A DNA stretch of 51,719 nt from Gammaproteobacteria bacterium. GTDB taxonomy: Bacteria > Pseudomonadota > Gammaproteobacteria > JAJFKO01. The notes beneath the pieces are model-generated. The model worked only from the letters and a program-made list of their open reading frames with translations. It had not been told where the DNA came from and ran no database searches. The position numbers and the translations under genes were made by a program. The stretch is from contig JANQRR010000030.1 of NCBI GenBank assembly GCA_028284465.1, positions 1 to 51,719 of the forward strand, read 5' to 3'. Shown here one piece after another: positions 27,691 to 42,600 of this stretch (the stretch's first letter is position 1; each line of letters starts with the position of its first letter).

Positions 27691-30600
27691 ATGTTTCATA
27701 AAGACTTTAAATGGAATAAATTTAAAGAAATAATACAACAACAACTCAAACAACTGCAGCCTATTTTGCCAATGTCAGAAAGTATTGAAAGAAAACAAAA
27801 GACAAATATTCCTGATGAAACATACCTACAAAATATCAGTTTATACATCAGACCTCCTTCTAAAAACTTACTGAAATCAAAAACACCTTCAACACAATTA
27901 TCAGCCTACCAATTGGCTAATTTCCTTTCAGATCTAGGAGATCTCTTAAATTATTATATTCGTACTAATCCAACAACTTTATATTTAAATTTAACACCAT
28001 TACTGCAAAATAAAGCACTGAAAATTTTCAGCAAAATTATATATTATGTAACTAACAATTTGGAATGTGCATATAATTTAGATATCACAAATTTTCCCCA
28101 AAAAGCCAATGTCATAGCTTTTAAAGTAAAAGGTGACAATCCAGAAAAAACTTTAACTTTATTAAAAAAACTACTAAATAAGATTAATATTGGAGAACTT
28201 CGCAATTTTGATGAAGTTGAATCACCATCTGACATAATACTAAAAAAGAACAATATTAAAATCAAAGGTAAAGAAAAAATTCATTGCTCATCTACCACTA
28301 AACAAAGTACTAGTAAAAAAACTTTTTCCTATAATTCCATACCTGATGTACGTACACTTATCGAAGATATGCCCGTGCGTTATCAATATGAAAAGCCATT
28401 ATCACCAAAAGCACCACATAAATCTGGAGATACTGAAGAATCACCAGGGAAAAAGTTATATAAACAATTTTTAAGTGAACTAAAATCGGATGGCTGGTTA
28501 AAAAGATTACTTTCTTCAAAGCCAAAACTTAGCCCGCCAAGTCTTAAAAGAGATTCGTTAAAAAATACAAATAATTTTATACTTGATCGCCATACTTACC
28601 AAGAAGTTATACGCAAAGTAAAAGCCAAGAGAGTCTTATGGTTGTATGGAAATCTTGGTCAAGGCAAAACAGAATTAGCAAAATACATAGTAAATAATAT
28701 CACAGATAATTCAATAATCGACAAAGGTTTTGTATCGTGCGGATCGTCACTTAAAACATTACTAACATCTTTAAATTCATATGTAGAAAACATAGCTGGC
28801 TATCCATTTGTTGAACCATATGAAACTTTAGATCTTGAATGGATGTTAGAGTTAAAAAGAATTTTTATAGCAAGCATCTACAAAGAACTCAGAATGAATC
28901 ACGGAAAAGACTGGTATATTATTATTGACAATATAAATGATTTCAATATGATAAGGCCATTTATCGATTATAAAGAATTCGAACCAACAAAATATAAGAT
29001 AGTAATTGAACATATAAAAATATTAATCACGAGCAGAAAGGAAATTAAACTTGATGAAGAAATAAGAAATAATTTTCAAATTGATAGTTACGAAGTAAAA
29101 CATAATCAACCTATTAAAATATGCAAAACTATTCTTAGAACCAGCAAGAAAGCTGAAAAAAATCTACAAAAACTTAACCATTCCAACACTAAATGGACCC
29201 CATTACTTGCGAAAGTAACAGCTCTAGTTTTAATGAGTAAAAATATAACTAACAAAGAAAAAATTATGGCTGAAAAAAGCTTTAGTATTGACAAACTTGT
29301 AGAATACATCTTAATTTACTCATCAAAAGAAATTCAGCACTTGTTAAAATGTTTATCTTTAATTGCAAATCCCGATTTATCTGAAGATGTTATTAAACAA
29401 TTTCTTGAAGTAGAAGAAGAAATAGATGAATTAGAAAAAAATACTTATGGAGTCCTGGCACACAAAGGAAGTATTAATGAACAAAATATCTATACGCTGC
29501 ATGATGAATTTTTGAGCCGTTTTCTAAGCTTTTTAGAGAACCAATTAGAAAAAGAGAAATTTCAATCTATTTTACTAGATGTAACAACTAAAATAAATAA
29601 TTTTTTTGGCGACATGAAAGATGAATCTACTTCCACAATAAAGAAGAGAAAGGAATTATTACCTAGTCTTAAAAAGCTTGATGATAACATAAGCAAATAT
29701 AAAAATTTTAGCTCTGAGATATATGAAGAAATTATACATTTGAAATTAAATATTGCCATAGCATACCGTTATTCAGGTGCAACTAGCGAAGCTTACAATC
29801 ATCTTGAAATTTTTTTTGGGGAGATAAAAGATGCAAAAGAAGAAAAAATTATAAAATTAAAAAGAAAAGCTCATTTATTATTCATCAGATTAAATCATGA
29901 TCTTGAAAAATATAAAGAAATGGAAATACTAATAAAAGAATACAAAAATCAGCATTTAAAGAAAATTACATTAACTGAAGAAGTTGAGTTAAATTATTTC
30001 AAAATCTTTGTTTATCGATATGACAGTAACAAAGCTAAAAAAATTGAATCAGAATGTAAAAAAATACTAAAAAAATCAAGGAAAAAACTGGAATTAAGCG
30101 AAACTGAACGCAAAATAATCGAAGCTAAATTAGCTTTTGGGAGAGGATTAATTAAATTAGCTGAAATCCACATGAACTATCATGATGAGATTGATGATGA
30201 TCTTGAATGTGAAAATAACTATTTAATTGTCTTAAGCTATTTTAAAAAAATTAAAGAAGGGCTCGAAAAAGAAAATAACTTGGAGCTATACCTCAAGTTA
30301 TTGATTAGCCTAGGTGGAGTCTATAGAAATATATATAAATTGAAAAAAAATATCATAGAAAAGCAAGATTACTATCAAATGGCAATCACTATTTATAATG
30401 AAGCTTTAAATATCTCTCAAAAAATATTTGGTCCTATGCATTTATTTACAGCTAAAATATCATATTATTTTGGTAAATTACATCACTCTTGCTCACAAAC
30501 TGAGCGCGCACTCAGTTTTTGTAATAAAGCAAAAATATCTCAAAAAATATCTTGTAGAGAAGATTTAAATCAACACCAAACTGCTAAAACCTGCTATCTG

Positions 30601-33600
30601 CTTGGTCAAATTTATATAAATAGAAATGAGTATCCAGAAGCTCAACTAAATTTAGAAGAAGCTATTAGAAAATTTAAAATTGTTAATACTCATGAACGAA
30701 CTCATTTTCATCAAATAGAAGCAAATAAAACACTTACTAATTTACAATTACAAAATTGTCTATCAAATGATAATATTGAAGAATTTAAAAAACTATTTAA
30801 TAATAATAAAAAAGAACCTTATTTGCTTAAAGCAGTTGCATTTAATGCACTTAAAATCATCAATGTTTTATTAAAAGGAGATCCCTCACTAGCTTACCCT
30901 GTATCAAAAAATGGAGAACCCAAAAAAACAGCAACTGTATTGCATAAAGCAGTAACTTATAATCACTGTAGGATCATTGAATATCTTGTTAAAGAAAGAA
31001 AATGTGATATCAATGCTCAAGATGAAGGCGGATACACTCCACTCCATATGAGTGCTTACATGGGATATTTAGAAGCAACAGCAATTTTACTTAGCCATGA
31101 TGATATAGACATTAATAAAGAAAATGCAATATGCTTTACAGCTCTTGATTATGCTCGAGACTGTGGATTCAAAGAGATAATCAAACTCTTAGAAGCCTTT
31201 CAAAAAGAAAAAACACAGCAAACATATTTAGAGAATATACCTAAAAAATATAAACAAATTTATAGGCAAATTCAAAATGAAACTTTCTTAAAAGACAAAA
31301 AAGAAAATAAAAACTTTCAAGGAACAATTGACAAACTTAATGAAATTGCAAATGAACGGTTTCATAAGAAAAATGAGAATAATTACCGTATAGTATCCAT
31401 GCTGCATTTTTTGCTCGACAAGCCAAAAAATGATAAAATTGAAAATGCTGTTGTTAGGCTTATTCGTAGAAATATTGATACCCAAATAACTAACTTTGAA
31501 GATCAATTGCCATTACATTTTGCAGCAAAAAATAATTATATAAAAGTCTTTAGAGCTCTCACAAACGGAAGCGCGGCAATACGCAATAATTTAACTGCTT
31601 TAGATAAATACAAACAAACTCCTATTCATATCGCCGCCTCAAATAATCGAATTGAAATTTTAGAAAGATGCATACACTTATTTGGCCAGCAGTCTTTAAA
31701 TATCCCTCAAATCGGTTGGAGCTGGACTCCTTTACATCAGGCAGCTATAAAAGGACATGTAAGAATATGTCAACGCTTGCTTAAAAACAAATTAAATCGT
31801 CGCTTAAGAATGATTTCTGGTATTCCAACTGAATATCATAAAACGATGGTTAGAGAAGGCAAAGAAATTCTTTTGATTAAAAATAATAATCATGATTATG
31901 CTCTGGGATTTAAGAACAATGATAAAGTCTACGAGCAGAAAGTTATCAATGAAGAAAATGATAAGAAAGCCTATGATCTACTTATAAAAAAAATTCAGCA
32001 CAGAAAATTTAAAAATAAAATATATAATTATAAAGATCTTAATGTAGTTATCAACAAATTAATGAAAAAATTTGATAGCAACAATACTTTACCATTAGAG
32101 CTTGGTGTATCAGATTTTACGATTTTAACTAACGATGGTTGGACAGCTTTACATGAAGCAGTATTAAGTAACAGTCCATTTCGCAACAAAATAATAAATA
32201 TGATATTAGATGAAAATCAAGCATGTATAAATATGCAAGAAGAATTTGGAGAAACTGCTTTATTCTTGGCAGTCAAAAAAAAGCATGTTGATACAATTCG
32301 GTTGCTAGTGCAAAGAGGCGCAAATATACATATTAAAAATGAAGAAGGAATTTCACCTTTAATATATGTACAACAACATAAGTTAAAATATATAGAAAGA
32401 TTATTTCGAAACAATAACAAACTAGATAAAGCAGATTATGCTGCCACATTAATGCAACCAATTCTACAATTAGATATTTTTATAAAAAACAATAAAAATT
32501 TATTCAAAATATTTTATCAATATTTTGATGAACAAAGAACTAAAGTTCATAAAAAGTATATTAGTTTAGAAGATGAAAGAAATGATGAATATGCCAAAGG
32601 TATTATTTCATTAGAAGAATATATATTTCACACTATTGAAGAAGAAGATGCAATACAAATAACTGGGAAAATTGGCAGTGGTAAAACTTCGCTTCTAGAA
32701 AGAATTGCATTAAATGCTTGGCATAGATGTTATCTGCCTTTATTATTAAGTGAAATTGAAGGAAAATTTTATTTATATGATATTGAAGTTATGCATAATG
32801 CAGAGATAAATAGAGTTTTTTTTGATGAAGTTTTGAAAATAGCATTTGACAAAAATCTAAAAGGAAAAAAACCACCGAAATTACTTTATCTTTTTGATCT
32901 TGAAAATCCCATAAAAATCAAAGATGAAATTAAACATGAAGAATTTGCAAAACAAAATAGATTTGTTATTTCTATTTCAGATGATATAAAATTACAAGAA
33001 ACCCATCAGAGCATTGCCACTAGACATTTACCTCCTATCAGAAAATTTACAATTGAAGAAATTAATATTTATCTTGAACGCTCTTTAAGCCATGATAACA
33101 AAAGATATCAACCAAGGAAAAATTTAATAGATAAAGACAAAAAATTAACTAAATTTTTAAGCAATCCATTAGCTTTAAAAGAATTTTGCGAAGTAAAAAT
33201 TGAAGAAGACACCAAAGAAGACACATATGCAAATAAGTATCTTTTATTTAAAAAATTACTAGAAAATAACTCACTGCCATTAACTATTAAAAATGCACTT
33301 TCACATAGCGAAAAAATAATTATTGATTGTAATTATGATGCCATGGAAAAAAAACTAGATTCTATTGCAACAGCTATTATTCAAGACCACTTTAATAGTA
33401 TAAGTAAAAAATCTCAAGATACATGTGTTAGAGCTTTATTAAGCGCTGTAAGTACACCTTCTTCTGGAAGAGCAGCAATTTCAAATGAACTAAGAACTAA
33501 TATACTAAAAATACTATGCTTAATAAAAAAAGCAGTTTTTGTTAAAAACAGAGTACAAATGATAATACCTAAAAATTCAACTTTAGATAGCAGTATATTT

Positions 33601-36600
33601 TATAATTATGATTTTAGTGATACTACATATAAGCGAGAAAAATATCTGCCAACAAGCATATTTATTAATTCACCCTTAAACAAAAAAACACGTTTTAGCC
33701 TAATGAAAAAAAGGACTTTAATTAATCAATTAAAGTATGTTAATAATCGAAACTATACTTCTCTTAATGTGGCAAAAAATTTTTTTTGGTATAATAATAT
33801 TATTTATTATTTTGAGGGGAACAGTTGCTTATACTTTTTTGACAGCTCGAATAACAAACGTGAGCAAATTCATAAATTTTCATCTAAAATTTACTCAATT
33901 AATTTAATCAAAGCCAATTCTCCTAGTAAAAAAAGATTTAAAATTATATTACAAACAGAAAAGTCTATTTATATTTTAAGTATTGATAAAAATAATAAAA
34001 AAAAATATAATAGGAATAATAAAAAAACCTATAAGGTCACTCCTATATTTTCCCCATGTCACCAAAAATTTATTTTTATAAGCAACTTACCTAATCATAC
34101 AAATAATTTTTATGCGTTTGATCGAAGTGGCAATCTCTATCAATTAAATATCGGAAAAATAATTAACAACAAAACAGGAGAATTTCAACTTGAAACTAAA
34201 CAAATAAAGTTTAATAAAAATAAATTATTTAAAAAACAAATTTTTGTCACTGCTATTTGTGAAACATCAATAACTTTAAGAAAAAATTATGATGCGGCTG
34301 AAGTATTTATAGCCTTATCTGGAACAGTTGAAACACTTAAAAAATTAACCCTTTATTTCACTCTTGACATTCTTAATACAGTTGAAATAAAATTTAAAGA
34401 AACAACTTTGCTTGAAATAAAACCTGAAATAACCGCAATAAAATTAGCAAAAAATGATTCTTATCAAGAATTAATTTTTTCAGTAGATAATGGAAAAAAT
34501 ATATTTAAATATGATTCTAAAGAAAAAATTTATCTTTCTTTATTTAAAAATCAAAAAAACACTATTAAGTATATTGATATACTAGAAAGCCCATTAAAAA
34601 ATAAAAAACTAATTTTAACTTGTGGTGATAGTAATGAATTTTCTATATGGGATTATTCACAGCAAAAATTGCTAAAGACATATTATTCAAAATTTCCAGG
34701 CATTTATTCTGGAAAAGTTATATCAGATGTACTAGTATTACTAGGAAAATTTGGAATCCAGTGCTTTCCTTTTCAGTGGAATCTTTTCTATAAGCAAATA
34801 TACTGCCATTACGATAGTATATTTTCCTTGGCATTATTAAATAAACAAAAAAAGAATACTTCTCTTCTACATATGTTAACTGCTGGAAAAGACTCTCGTT
34901 TATGTGTGTGGGATGTAGATAAGCGCAAACATTTATACTCCATAGAAAACAATAATATACCAATATTACATATATTTATATCAGAAACTAAAAATAAAAT
35001 AATTTGTGCAAATGCAGATGGTAGTGTTAAATTATTTAGTTCTGAAAATAATATATTAAAATTAGTAAAATATGTAAAATTTTCTGATTGGCCAATTACC
35101 AAAGTTATGATAAGTGCTGATGAAAAAAATATAGGAGTCCTTGATATAGCAGGAAATTTATTTCTTTGCACATACAATAAATTTGTAGAATCACCTCAGC
35201 ATGAGATTAATTCTTCTAAAAATATTAGAAATGAGGATCAATCATTAATTTCTTTTACTTTTCATGATACTGATCCTAATGTGATATTTGGGTTTAATAA
35301 TGATAATAATAATATATATGTATTCAATATGAATAAAAATAAAATAACCAATCAATTTATAATAGAAACACTAAATCTCATATGTTCAATACTGCACGTT
35401 AGAAATAGATTATATTTTGGTGACAAAAATGGAAATTTTGGTTATATAATGCTTAATAAAAATAATCAACCAGGTTATGATATTAGATTGATAAATTCTG
35501 ACAAGATAGTAAGTTATATATCAATGGTTTTAAATAACAATGAAATATTAATAATTAAAAACATAGGTAGAAAAAATAACTATCAAATAGGTTTTAAGAA
35601 TAACGGCAAGTATGATCAAAAACCTATTAATACTAGAAAACTAAAAAATTTTCAATACCTTAATGGCTGTATAAAAAAGCATAAAGAAGCTTTCAATGGT
35701 CAAATATATACTTCAAAAAATATTAATAGCGATATTATTAGCTTGCTAGAATCATTTCAAATTAAAGCTCACATGTCGCATAAATTAGAAAGCATTTCTG
35801 GCGAACCTAATGATCCAGTTTATAATATTGCATATGATTTAAAAAATGAAAAAGTTGCTTATTCATCTGGCAAGTATATTTTTATTGTAACTATCAATAA
35901 AAATGATTTCTGCAAAAGTTGTAAACAAAAACTCGAAGGCCATCAAGGAAATGTAAGAGATATTAAATTTACTCAAGATAATCAACTATTGAGTGTCGGT
36001 GAAGATCAAAACATCATGCTATGGCAAAAGGATCGTTATTATAATAGCGGAAAATGGATATGCTGCTGGTATAGTAAACCTTCTCTCATACTAATACATG
36101 GAAATAATACCATAAGTACAACTCCAAGAAAACTTATGATTAACTTACAAAAGAACTATATTATCATTTTTAATGAAGGAAAAAATATACTAATTGAAAA
36201 TTACTTTAATGGCAATATGAATGGCACTTTATCTAATTTTTATAATTGTTATCCAAATATATTTAGAGAAAAATATCATTTATTCGATCATTTCAATGAA
36301 GCAGCAAGAGCATTATCAAGAAGAATTGCAAAATTTTATGGAATTGATTCTATACATAACTCAGTCATATTAGGTTTATTAAGACAAAATCCAACTAAAA
36401 AAATTTGTGATGAAGATAAAAACATAGGAAGATCGAAAGGAAAAGGAAAAGCATATATACTTCATATTAATTATAACAAAAATTTTGTTTCACATTTAAA
36501 TCCTGCATTTAATATATGCATATCATCAGCCACAGACTTCTATGACTATTTAAATAACAAAGATTCAAGTTATCACATTTCACCAAAAAAAATATTTAAT

Positions 36601-39600
36601 AATGATTTTTGCTATTTTTCAAAATTAATTAGCAGCAAAAAAAATTGTATAGAGCAATTAACTTCTGTTACATTTGACAATTTTATTATAAATGATTTAT
36701 GCCAGCAAACTAATACACATATTCTACCTTACGCAATTGTTGAGTATATTTACAAAATTAGTGGAAAAGAAGAAAACTTTAAAAATTTACCAGACAAAAC
36801 CCTTACTATTTTAAACAATGATTACTATATTATAAAAAGTAATACAGAAAAAAATATTACTCAGGAAAGTCCTCCCAAAAAAAAGAGCAGCAAAGAATTT
36901 ATTCAAAGAGGTTTGTCACTAGCAATATTTAGAAAAAAATCTGAGAAACCCCCTGAAAATTCTAATAGAAGTAATGATGTAAAAATAAATTTTAATGGTT
37001 ATGAGAAACTCTTAAATATTAAAAAAGACAATTATTACTATCAATGTCTTATCAATTTTTTTCAATATGTAATTGAAAAAAACTTTATTGAAAAAAAAGA
37101 GTGCTCAAAAATATTAAAAGAAATCATCAAGTTAAATATTAAAATCAATCATTTTCAGGGGGCAATGTCTGCAATTAACATAGTTAGCATAGATAGAAAA
37201 GATTGCATCTTTACTATTATAAAAAAATATACAGACAATAAGTATATCCAAAAAGTTAAAAAATATATTTCTAGTATAACTACCAGAGAAAATATAGGAA
37301 CAAGTGAAATCATTAATGAATTATATGAAGAATTAAAAAAATGCATACCAATTGAAAATCTGGAAATAATTTTAATCCAAAAAAGCAGTGAAAGCAAACA
37401 AATTATTAAACTTGCTGAAGCTTATACAGTGACTAAAAATCCAATAAAATCTTTGATAGCTTTACATATATATAAATTATATTATCTAGAAAAAAATAAA
37501 ACAACAGATGACTTTAAAAATAATTTAAAAATTAAAATTCAATTTGCTTTGGCATTTAGAAGGCTATGTTTAACTGATTTAGCTTACGATTATATTTTTA
37601 AAGAATTTAAAAATATAAAGAAGATACAAAAAAGTCAAAACAAAAATGATATATTATTGTACTTAGAGTATGTAGATAGTATGGTAGCAAACTATATATA
37701 TAATTTTAGAAAAGTTAAAGCATCACCGTCTAAACATAGTGAAATTATGCAATTCATTAGCAAAAGTGTCATTAAAAAACTTAAAGTACTAAAACATCAA
37801 AACTTAGACAAATATTGCTATTATTTAGCACACATAAAACTTTTAGGAAAGCTAATATTTTCTCATCAGAATGAATTTAAATGTTTTAATTCGGATATAG
37901 ATAAACTCAAAAACTGTCATAAGCATTTATTTAATAAAGTAGAATATTATTTGACATATCAAGTAAACATTAGTACATATCAAATTGCAAGTTTGTCTAT
38001 TATTGTAGCTTCTTTATATTTTAGTAGAAAATATAATAAAGCTATAAAAATAATCAATAAGATAATTAAAAAATTTAAATCAGGAGCAATAAGTCCAAAT
38101 TATAACTATCTAAATGATCCTTATTTTATAGCTATTAGCTTACTAAAAATTATTTGTGAGATTGAAAATATATTAAACAAGCCTAAAAAAAACAGCGAAC
38201 AACATTTGGCTGCCTTCAAAAAGCATATAAAAGACTTTAATATATTTATATCAAAATTACAAAAGACTCAAATAGAGTCAAACCCAGTAAAAATTGATGA
38301 AAAAAATTTAAGAAGAGAGATATTAAATGTATACAGTGTTACTTTAAAAATTATGAATAAAGCTGTTGGTTCTTCTCATGCTGTATACTTAATGATAGAA
38401 AATCGAAAAGCTGAAAACGTTAGTTCTTCTAAGACTTCAGAGAACCAGAAAATTGAAAGTTCTCTTTCACAACAACCTAAAAAGCTTGATTTCTTCAAAG
38501 GACTAAAACCTATTACCAATATAAAAGTTCCAAATGAATACATTATAAAACGTAAAATTAAACTAGATGAAATTGAGAAGAACCTACAATCAAATGGTAT
38601 TGCTGCTGTTACACAAAAAACTAATATAGGTCGACTAGGTGGCGTTGGAAAGACAGCTCTAGCACAATACTATGCTTATAATAATAAATATCAAATAAAA
38701 TGGCTATGTAGAACTCAAAATCAGCAACTTTTATTGAAGGATATTAGCAAATTAGCAAAAAAAATTAATGAACGTATTAAATGTTATAAGCAAGCTTCAC
38801 TAGTTCGTATTAAATTTCAAAACCAAAAAACTGAAAAAATAATAGCGCAATTAATTAATTATTTAAAATATGTTCCTAGCTGGCTATTAATTTTGGATGA
38901 TGTGAAACAATTAAAAATTGTTTATAATTTTATGAATATTGTTTCTGCTAAAAAAAATCGTCATATTATTACAACTTCACAAGAAAATTATTTAAAGCCA
39001 TTAGATCCTATAGGCATAGTTAAATTATCGGGCCTTGAGGAATCTGAAATTTTAAAGCTTTTGAATGCATATAAAATGACTTCTAAAAATGAAAATAACA
39101 AAGTTAACATTGATAAATTTGGCAAAAAATTAAACTCCTTACCTTTAACCTTAACTTTAGCTTGCCACTTAATGAAAGCTGAATCTTTAACACTATTAGA
39201 CTTTCTTAATAATCCTAAAGTTATAGCCTTAAATTCTACTGAAAAAGCAAAACCAAAAGATTATCTAAACTCTATTACAACTGTTTGTGAATTAAATTTG
39301 ACAAAACTCAAGTTGAAAAATGCCGAAGCTTCACATCTTTTATACTATTGTGCTCACTTAGCACCTGATGAAATTATTCCACCATTATTGCTTGAAAGAG
39401 TACTAAATTGCAATCTAGATGAACTTAGAAAAACATTGAAAATATGCTGTCAATATGGCTTATTAAATTATAGCACTAAAAAAGAAATTAAAATTGTAAA
39501 TGTTCAACCAATAGTTCAACAAGTACTCCTATCTCAATATAAATATGAAGAAAAACTTTCCTACTTAGCAAAACTAGTTAGAGCAATTCAGTTACTGTGT

Positions 39601-42600
39601 AAACATTCAATTAGCGAGCAAAATCCTGAAAAACTAGCTGATCCTGAAAAGTTACGTTTGATGTTGTTACCCCATATACAATATCTTTATAATTCTCTTG
39701 TAATAAATAAAAGCATCTCATCTAAAAATAATAATTATTTTGGGTTATGGATATACAAAATTTCTTTTTGGATAGGCTATATTAACCTACGTGACAAAAT
39801 TTCAGCTGACAGTGCAAAAAAATTTTTCAATCATGCTTTAACTGCTTGTGAAAAAGCTTTAGGTGACAAAGGTACTGTTCGTGTAGCAAAAATCAAACAC
39901 CAGCTTGGCGCTACCTACTTTGATCTGGGAAATCTTGGAGAAGCAAAAAAATGTTACGAAGTTGCATTGAGTATTAAAGAAACTTGCTATGGAAAGCATC
40001 ATCTCAAGTGCGCAGAAACTTTAATTGCGTTAGCTACTATTGAAAGTATTGAAGGAAAACCAGAAATTGCAGAAAAGCGTTTAAAAAACACACTAGAGAT
40101 ATATCGTCTTTACTTTGAAAATGATCATGAGAAAGTAGCAGATGGTTTATATTACTATGCAATTAATCAGCTAACGCTAGGGAAAGCATCTGAAGCGCGA
40201 CTCGCACTTAAACAAGTAAAAAAAATCAGAAAGAAAAAATATAGCTCTACTACTCATTGGCAGTTAGTAAGTATTATGGAAGATCTTACTGATGCATGCT
40301 TATTAGATGAAAAACCTTACGAAGCAAAAAAATACTTTAAAAAAATCATAGCTACAGGTGAGACAAGCTGCTATATGGGGTATGCTTTGTATTTATTTAA
40401 TAAAAAGAAATATACTAAGTCACTTTCTATCCTAGAAGATATGTTAGGCAAACCTTTTTCCAATTGTTGTTCTTATACAGGACCAATATCAAAATTGCTT
40501 GAGCCTAAACTACGTAAGAAAGCAGTTGAAAAAGGAAAATTTAATATAAAAATGACTATGCTAGCTCGTTATATACAGATCCGCTGTTACATAATATTAA
40601 AATTCCAGGATCAAGAAGCACTTGAAAAAGCTTTTAAATATGTGACTGACGAGTTAAAAAAACCCAGCGCAACATCTAGTGAATGGGATATACTAGGCTG
40701 CATATATGAAACTTTACATAATGAAAAGCTAGCAAATATTTGCTTTACATATTCAAATATATTGGATAAAAAAGAAAAACCAGAAAATAAAGGAAATTTA
40801 CTAGATAATCTTTCAAAGCCCCTTGATCTCTTATTAGACACATATAGAAACAAAATACTTACCAATCAAAGTGTAAAACATAAAAACCAAAAAGAAATTT
40901 CCAGAAACTATTGGTATGAAGATCATGATATGAAAAAAATCTTGGAGTGTGCAATTACCCAACATAATTATAAAACTTCTGGCGGTAGAAAAGTATATAT
41001 TCTTGGCCCTATTGATAACATTAGTCATTATAGTTTAATCGATGCACTGATTGATCATAAACGTAAACCAGGAACACTACTGATTCCATTTAATAAAGGA
41101 GGACTACATTGGGTTGGTCTTGTGCTTGAATTTAACAATACTTGTAATTTAATAAGAGCAAACTATTATGATCCTTTGAGAAATAATGCGCCTAATTTTT
41201 TAAATTACATGCTTAAGGTAATGAGCGATGAAAATGACCGCGTGACAGAATTTACCGATCATCGAGGAAAACGCACAAATCAAGCCACGAAGAAACTGAA
41301 TCGAGAAGGCTTATCAGGTATTTCTGTCAAGAAACTACGTGGTTTGCTTAAATTACCAGAAGAACTCATAATAGGTACTGCTGTCAAGGATGGTGGTTGT
41401 GGCTTTGATGCGTTAGCACAATGTCTTGATAACAAGTACACAGAAAAAAAATTACGAATGCTATGTCATCAATATTACCTGGACTTGCCTGAAAAAGAAG
41501 GTGAAAAAGAAGTTGATAAATGGATACAAGCACTTGAAGGTAACAATCCTAACATTGGTTCACATTATTTAGAAGTCCAACATACTGGAGAAGAACTAAA
41601 AAATCCTCACTATCCAATAAAAAATGCATACCCAACTTGGTTTGTTCAAGAAATTGATGGACGAGTACTTTGTAAGGCTTTACCTGATTTGTTAAGCAAA
41701 GGTATTCATGTGATTGAAGTATTTATAGAAGCAGAAGGGACTGGTCATTATCATATTACTGAGGAAGACTACCGTCAAGTGAGTGATGAAAATGAAATTA
41801 AATCATTATATAATTGCCCTACGCTACTCTTATCAAAAAAACACTTTGTGCCACTTTTGCGATCAGATAAGACGCTTCGGCCAGATGCAATCCCAGCTGA
41901 ACAGCACCTATCAACTTCGTCAACTCAGCAAGTAAGCACATTGATTTGTCAAACCAATGGCAGTGACTGTGGTCCATGTACAATAGAAAATTTACTCGCA
42001 GCAATAGGTTACAGAGAACCAGAAGACACAACCCCACAAGTGCGCAGACAAAGGCACCTTGAATTATTAGAAAAAACTGAGCCAACTTATTATACAACTT
42101 TTTACCAAAGGCAGCGGTTAAATAAATCAACTTTTTCTAGCCTGCACAGAGACCATAAAAATTTTGAATGGACACAAAAGCTAAAAAATTCTAATATTTT
42201 TAGTATGGCTGAATATAAAGCATTATTACAGTTAGCTTCGATGATATTAGCTTTGCCGGAACAAGTTAAAACTTCTTTCAAAACAGCGCTACAACCTGAA
42301 AAAGAACAAGGCTTTGATGAACATAGAGTATTATTGACTAAAATACGCTCTGCATTTGTTGGTTCAATCGATAAATCAGCTGTTAAGTCAGTTATAGAGA
42401 AAATATTTTATGTGGAAAAAGTTTTTACTTCATTAGATAACGCCTCTCTAAAACTTGATTATAATCAATTCCTTCCATTAAGTATTATGCTGGCTCTCGA
42501 AGAAAAACAAATAGCGTCTGATCTCGAAGCAATGAGAAGTATCAAATCACAAACGATCCCTAAAAAAGGATCTTCACTAGCTAAAAATAACTTTTTCACC

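Noticed and set aside
34809..35177. 122-residue - strand ORF inside the giant gene
   Set aside because: It is antisense to the WD40-like region; composition is explained by the opposite coding frame and no domain is visible.
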